Assembly (NCBI GenBank): GCA_002375465.1 | Contig: DFLT01000005.1 | Coordinates: forward strand, 322,870-386,869 | Direction of reading: 5' to 3' | Length of the DNA stretch: 64,000 nt | From: Alphaproteobacteria bacterium UBA3612 | GTDB lineage: Bacteria; Pseudomonadota; Alphaproteobacteria; Sphingomonadales; Sphingomonadaceae | Shown here: piece by piece, positions 60,123 through 64,000 of the stretch | Layout of the letters: each line of letters starts with the position of its first letter | Numbering within the stretch: the first letter of the stretch is position 1 | The notes under the pieces: model-generated | Database searches by the model: none | What the model saw: the letters and a program-made list of their open reading frames with translations, nothing else | Told to the model about the DNA's origin: nothing | Position numbers and translations under genes: made by a program

Positions 60123-61922
60123 TCAGACCGTCTCGGCGCCGTCGACGTTGCCGATGCGGCTGGCCGCCTTTAACGGACTCTTGGCCAGGCCGGGGACGGC
60201 AGCCTTGATCCGCTCTCGTTCCTGTTCCCGTATTTCGTGAATGCTGGCGATGACCGGGCCCATCGGGCGCCCAATGTCCACCAGAACGGCTTCGGCAAGT
60301 TGCAGAGAGCTTTCCAGCGTTTCCGGAACCGCGTCGGTCGCGCCCGCCCGATATAGCTCGGCGGCATGGGCAGTGTCACGTGCGCGTGCGACGATGCAGA
60401 GATCGGGATATTCCTTACGCACGGCGCGCGTCGTTTTCACCACCTGAACCGGATCATCCATGGTCAGAACAAGCGCTTTTGCCGTGTCGAGGCCCATCAG
60501 CTCCAGGATCTCATGCCGTTCCAGGTCGCCAAAGGCGGTTTCATAACCTGCGGCTCGGGCGGCGCGGACGACATCGATATTCGCATCGACGATCGCGAAT
60601 TCCTCGCCATGTTCGGTCAGCATATCAGCAACCAAACGGCCGACGCGACCATAGCCGGCGACGATGGTGCGCGGGCGGTCCGGATCCGCACTCAGCATCA
60701 GCGGCGTCTCGTCCTTCTCGCCCCCCAATTGGCGTTCGGTGTCCCGCCCCAGCCGCGCCAGCAATGGTGTCGCGGTCAGGCCGATGGCGGTGACAATCTG
60801 CCAAAATGCGGCGGTATCCGAATCGATGATCTGTGCCGAGGCAGCAGCGGCCAGGACGATCAGGGTGGTTTCCGACGGCGATGCCATCAGGATGCCGACA
60901 TTGGCGGAAATACCCTTGGGCGCTCCGCCAAGACGCAACAGCGCCGCCGTCACCACGGCCTTCAGCGGAATGATGGTAACGACCGCAGCCAGGATCAGCA
61001 GCCATTCGGTAAATGAAAAAGCGAACGACACGCTCATGCCGACGGTGATCAGGAATATACCGAGCGCCAGGTTCTTGAACGGCTCCATCAGCATCTCGAC
61101 CTGCTCGCGATACTCCGTCTCCGCGATAATCAGCCCGGCAACCAGTGCGCCCATGATCGCGCCGATGCCGGCAACGCTCGTGGCGAGACTGGCGGCCATG
61201 ACGACGACGAGGGTCGCCGCCAGAAACAGCTCCGGCCGCTTCGTCAGTGCGGCCTGATGGAACAGCCGCGGCAGAATGAACCTGCCCGCCAGCCAGATAA
61301 CCGCCACTGTAATACCGCCCGTGATGACGGCAGACATCAGGCCACCCATGGCGCTGTCCTCGGCCATGGACGTGCCGAGAATGCCGATCACGAAAACAAT
61401 GGGAACCAGCGCCACATCCTCGAACAGCAGCATGGAAAATGCCGCCCGTCCCACAGGGCTTTTCGTACCGGTCATCGGCAGCACGAGTGCAGTGGAGGAG
61501 AGAGCGAGCGCCAGGCCGAGGGCGACCGCCGCAGTGGTTGGATAGCCGAACATGATCAGCGCGAAACCGATGATGCTGGAGCCTACCAGCACCTCGCCTG
61601 TGCCGAGCAGGAATACGAGCTTTCGAAGCTCCCATAGCCTTGCGATGCTTAGTTCCAGGCCGATGCCGAACAGCAGCAGGATGATGCCGAACTCCGCAAA
61701 GGGTTCGATCACCTCGGGATCGCTGATCGTCACATAATGAAGTGGATTGAAGAAGGGCTGCAACTGGGCGAGTCCCGACGGGCCGAGCAGTAGCCCGACC
61801 AGAATAAATCCAATGACCGGGTTTACCTTGAAGCGCGCGAAGGCCGGAATGATCAGCCCCGCCGCGCCCAGAATTAACAGGGCGTCACGAAATCCGGCGG
61901 AATCGAGGGAATCAGCTGCCAT
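60123..61922 (-). CDS. CPA2 cation/proton antiporter, KefC-like
   Basis: This 599-residue inner-membrane protein has about 12-13 helices (residues 10-395) and a C-terminal TrkA-N domain (from about 415, GYGRVGRLVADML). LLLFGIGLELS and the SSTALVLPM segment are typical of the Kef/CPA2 family. A polar tail of about 60 residues follows. The ion is not determined; K+/H+ exchange is most likely by family. It differs clearly from the YbaL-type protein at 19.4 kb. The ATG is the only sensible start before the first helix. Confidence 0.9.
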   Translation of the reverse strand: MAADSLDSAGFRDALLILGAAGLIIPAFARFKVNPVIGFILVGLLLGPSGLAQLQPFFNPLHYVTISDPEVIEPFAEFGIILLLFGIGLELSIARLWELRKLVFLLGTGEVLVGSSIIGFALIMFGYPTTAAVALGLALALSSTALVLPMTGTKSPVGRAAFSMLLFEDVALVPIVFVIGILGTSMAEDSAMGGLMSAVITGGITVAVIWLAGRFILPRLFHQAALTKRPELFLAATLVVVMAASLATSVAGIGAIMGALVAGLIIAETEYREQVEMLMEPFKNLALGIFLITVGMSVSFAFSFTEWLLILAAVVTIIPLKAVVTAALLRLGGAPKGISANVGILMASPSETTLIVLAAAASAQIIDSDTAAFWQIVTAIGLTATPLLARLGRDTERQLGGEKDETPLMLSADPDRPRTIVAGYGRVGRLVADMLTEHGEEFAIVDANIDVVRAARAAGYETAFGDLERHEILELMGLDTAKALVLTMDDPVQVVKTTRAVRKEYPDLCIVARARDTAHAAELYRAGATDAVPETLESSLQLAEAVLVDIGRPMGPVIASIHEIREQERERIKAAVPGLAKSPLKAASRIGNVDGAETV

Positions 61923-62036
61923 GTAGTATTATTGGCAGACCGATAGGGATGCGTCAGTCATTTTCTTGACGGATCCCCAACCGGTGCAGCTTCGCCCTGC
62001 CACGCAGGTACAGCTCGCCAATCCCGATGCGGATGG

Positions 62037-62063
62037 GCGGCGGCCGGCGTACCGGACCGCCGC
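62037..62063 (-). terminator. 11-bp hairpin downstream of icd
   Basis: GCGGCGG pairs with CCGCCGC, then after one bulged A CCGG pairs with CCGG around a four-base loop. It ends eight bases past the icd stop, in the 149-bp interval between icd and the antiporter. It is very stable but has no T tract, so it may be a 3'-end stabiliser as much as a terminator. Confidence 0.5.
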
Positions 62064-62071
62064 TAGAATGT

Positions 62072-63283
62072 TCAGGCCATCGCCTTTTCGAGATTGCGGA
62101 CGATTGCCTCGAAGAACTGCTCCGTCGTCATCCAGCTCTGATCGGGACCGATCAGCAGGGCGAGATCCTTTGTCATCTCGCCGCCCTCGACGGTCTCTAC
62201 GCAGACGCGCTCCAGCGTTTCGGCGAACTCGGTCACTTCCGGCGTCTCGTCGATTTTACCGCGATGCTTCAGACCGCCGGTCCAGGCGAAGATGGAGGCG
62301 ATCGGGTTGGTGGAGGTCGCCTTCCCCTGCTGGTGCATGCGATAGTGGCGGGTGACGGTGCCGTGCGCCGCTTCTGCTTCGACCGTATTGCCATCGGGCG
62401 TCATCAGAACGCTGGTCATCAGGCCGAGCGAGCCAAAGCCCTGCGCGACCGTGTCGGACTGTACGTCGCCGTCGTAATTCTTACACGCCCAGACGAACTT
62501 GCCCGACCATTTCATCGCCGCAGCGACCATGTCATCAATCAGGCGGTGCTCGTAGCTGATGCCGGCAGCCTCGAACTGCGCCTTGAAATCCTTCTCATAG
62601 ATTTCCTGGAACAGATCCTTGAAGCGACCGTCATAGGTTTTCATGATCGTGTTCTTGGTGCTGAGGTACACCGGCCATTTGCGCATCAGGCCATAGTTCA
62701 GGCAGGCGCGCGCGAAATCGCGGATGCTGTCGTCCAGATTGTACATGCCGAGCGCGACGCCCGCGGACGGGAACTGGAAGATTTCATGTTCGAACTCTTC
62801 GCCGTCCTCACCCTCGAACTTCATGGTCAGCTTGCCGGGACCGGGAATATACATGTCGGTCGCACGGTACTGATCGCCGAATGCGTGACGGCCGATCACG
62901 ATGGGATCGGTCCAACCCGGAACCAGGCGTGGTACCGATTTAATGACGATGGGTTCACGAAAGACGACACCGCCCAGAATGTTGCGGATCGTGCCGTTCG
63001 GCGATTTCCACATTTTCTTCAGGCCAAATTCCTCGACCCGGTCCTCGTCGGGTGTGATCGTCGCACATTTGACGCCGACACCATATTCGCGGATCGCATT
63101 GGCCGCGTCGACGGTGATGCGGTCGTCAGTTTCATCGCGCTTCTGGATGGAGAGGTCGTAATATTTCAGATCGACATCGAGATAGGGAAGTATCAGGCGC
63201 TCACGTATCCATTCCCAGATGATCCTGGTCATCTCGTCGCCGTCGAGTTCGACGATAGGGTTCTTGACCTTGATCTTTGCCAT
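62072..63283 (-). CDS. icd: NADP-dependent isocitrate dehydrogenase
   Basis: This 403-residue enzyme of the TCA cycle decarboxylates isocitrate to 2-oxoglutarate. It belongs to the dimeric eukaryote-like (subfamily II) type, with KNPIVELDGDEMTRIIW, STKNTIMKTYDGRFKD, a YEHRLIDDMVA stretch and AAHGTVTRHY. It is not the E. coli type. The start has AAGGAG eleven bases upstream. It is divergent from psd, with a 128-bp interval. Confidence 0.96.
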   Translation of the reverse strand: MAKIKVKNPIVELDGDEMTRIIWEWIRERLILPYLDVDLKYYDLSIQKRDETDDRITVDAANAIREYGVGVKCATITPDEDRVEEFGLKKMWKSPNGTIRNILGGVVFREPIVIKSVPRLVPGWTDPIVIGRHAFGDQYRATDMYIPGPGKLTMKFEGEDGEEFEHEIFQFPSAGVALGMYNLDDSIRDFARACLNYGLMRKWPVYLSTKNTIMKTYDGRFKDLFQEIYEKDFKAQFEAAGISYEHRLIDDMVAAAMKWSGKFVWACKNYDGDVQSDTVAQGFGSLGLMTSVLMTPDGNTVEAEAAHGTVTRHYRMHQQGKATSTNPIASIFAWTGGLKHRGKIDETPEVTEFAETLERVCVETVEGGEMTKDLALLIGPDQSWMTTEQFFEAIVRNLEKAMA

Positions 63284-63411
63284 GGGGGTTGGCTCCTTTA
63301 TCTTGCAAACGTCTGAATTTTGTCACCGCCCTATGCGGACCGGCGGCGGGAATCAACGCTGTTGCGGTCTGTGATTGCGGTAAGGCGTATGTCCCTGCTA
63401 CAACGGGACGG

Positions 63412-64000
63412 ATGGATGACAAGACACCCCCGACCGAGCCCGTGCCGCCACGCCCTGCGTCGCCCGCGGTGGAAACGTCTGCCGCTCCTGCGTCTGCGCC
63501 GGCGACGTCCGCGCAACGAGATCCGACGGGCGAGATGCCGCCCGCCAATGATCTGCAGGCAGCGAAGTACGAGTTTCCGCGCATGCATCCGGAGGGGACG
63601 AAATTCGTCATCATTGCCGCCGCGATCACGCTGTTTCTGTGGTTCGTTGTTGATTGGGACATTCTGGGCTGGCTGATGGCCGGTCTTACCGTCTGGGTAT
63701 TTGCATTTTTTCGCGATCCGAAGCGCGTGACGCCGGTGGGCGAGGGCATGCTCGTTTCACCCGCAGACGGCATGGTTTCCCATATCGTCACCGTTCCCGC
63801 ACCGCGCCAATTGGCGGCAAGCGGCCTGCTGGAGCAGGAAACCTATGTGCGGATCAGCGTTTTCATGTCCGTATTCGATGTGCACGTGAATCGCGCGCCG
63901 GTCGCGGGAAAGATCAGCCGCGTTGTCTATGTTCCCGGCAAATTCGTGAATGCCGAGACGGACAAGGCGTCGGAAGATAATGAACGGCAATATTTCGTCA
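63412..64000 (+). CDS. psd: Phosphatidylserine decarboxylase, 5' part
   Basis: The gene is open at the right edge; 196 codons are visible. It encodes the short (archaeal-type/Psd-B-like) decarboxylase that makes phosphatidylethanolamine. The N-terminal 45 residues are Pro/Ala-rich and low complexity, followed by a MHPEGTKFVIIAAAITLF membrane region, a second hydrophobic stretch, FFRDPKRVTP, VSPADGMV and RISVFMSVFDVHVNR. The site of self-cleavage (GS motif) lies beyond the window. The first ATG is used because a GGGACGG lies just upstream; the ATG at 63535 would remove the extension and fits family length better. Confidence 0.88.
   Translation, partial: MDDKTPPTEPVPPRPASPAVETSAAPASAPATSAQRDPTGEMPPANDLQAAKYEFPRMHPEGTKFVIIAAAITLFLWFVVDWDILGWLMAGLTVWVFAFFRDPKRVTPVGEGMLVSPADGMVSHIVTVPAPRQLAASGLLEQETYVRISVFMSVFDVHVNRAPVAGKISRVVYVPGKFVNAETDKASEDNERQYFV

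Overview
This window is GC-rich chromosomal DNA from an alphaproteobacterium, most likely a member of the Sphingomonadales. The assignment rests on inference from the sequence. The protein families are typical of alphaproteobacteria: RNase J followed by DUF1467, a eukaryote-type NADP isocitrate dehydrogenase, a zapA-6S RNA-5-formyl-THF cyclo-ligase locus, a patatin/3-hydroxybutyrate dehydrogenase pair and a 14-gene nuo operon. There are no insertion sequences, prophage genes, integrases, CRISPR arrays or rRNA genes. Nearly every base is a housekeeping gene, and many genes overlap their neighbour by 1-4 bp.

Layout. The left edge holds the 3' end of sdhA, closed by a hairpin. Next comes a leader with a strong hairpin and a 41-codon small ORF. 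A mixed region (0.7-9.6 kb) follows, mainly on the minus strand: prmA, two alpha/beta hydrolases (one a prolyl aminopeptidase), a PHB-type pair (3-hydroxybutyrate dehydrogenase and patatin), uvrD, rsmD and an RluB-type pseudouridine synthase. From 9.6 to 21 kb lie tRNA-Leu(CAA), a DsbA-like lipoprotein, smc, a small DksA-like zinc-finger protein, an SDR, an AI-2E-type permease coupled to a haloalkane dehalogenase, tRNA-Asp(GTC), an iron-sulfur (6-4) photolyase (PhrB) and a YbaL-type antiporter. A minus-strand block (21.1-23 kb) encodes a coiled-coil protein, ZapA, 6S RNA, 5-formyl-THF cyclo-ligase, DUF2842 and chorismate mutase.

From 23 to 60 kb almost everything is on the plus strand. A central-carbon cluster comes first (tkt, gap, pgk, class I aldolase, thiE, with a CAP-domain protein and a PEP-CTERM-like protein inside it). 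It is followed by efp, a small periplasmic protein and suhB, and then by the whole complex I operon nuoA-N, which runs without a clear break into birA, coaX, RNase J and DUF1467. recN-ligA, a membrane-anchored glutamate-synthase-domain protein and alaS follow. The right edge has a second CPA2 antiporter, icd (both minus strand) and the start of phosphatidylserine decarboxylase.

The most interesting material is inside the nuo operon. Besides the 14 subunits it carries a lipoprotein and a cupin between nuoD and nuoE, a 46-residue membrane protein between nuoE and nuoF, a 67-residue membrane-anchored basic protein between nuoF and nuoG, and two weaker small ORFs (nuoI/nuoJ and nuoK/nuoL). Most are joined by start/stop overlaps that suggest translational coupling, so they are candidates for complex I accessory or assembly factors. 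Other points of note are a 6S RNA with a well-placed promoter, a PhrB photolyase whose cluster ligands fall at the reported positions, and a recurrent pattern of hairpins that enclose or touch stop codons.
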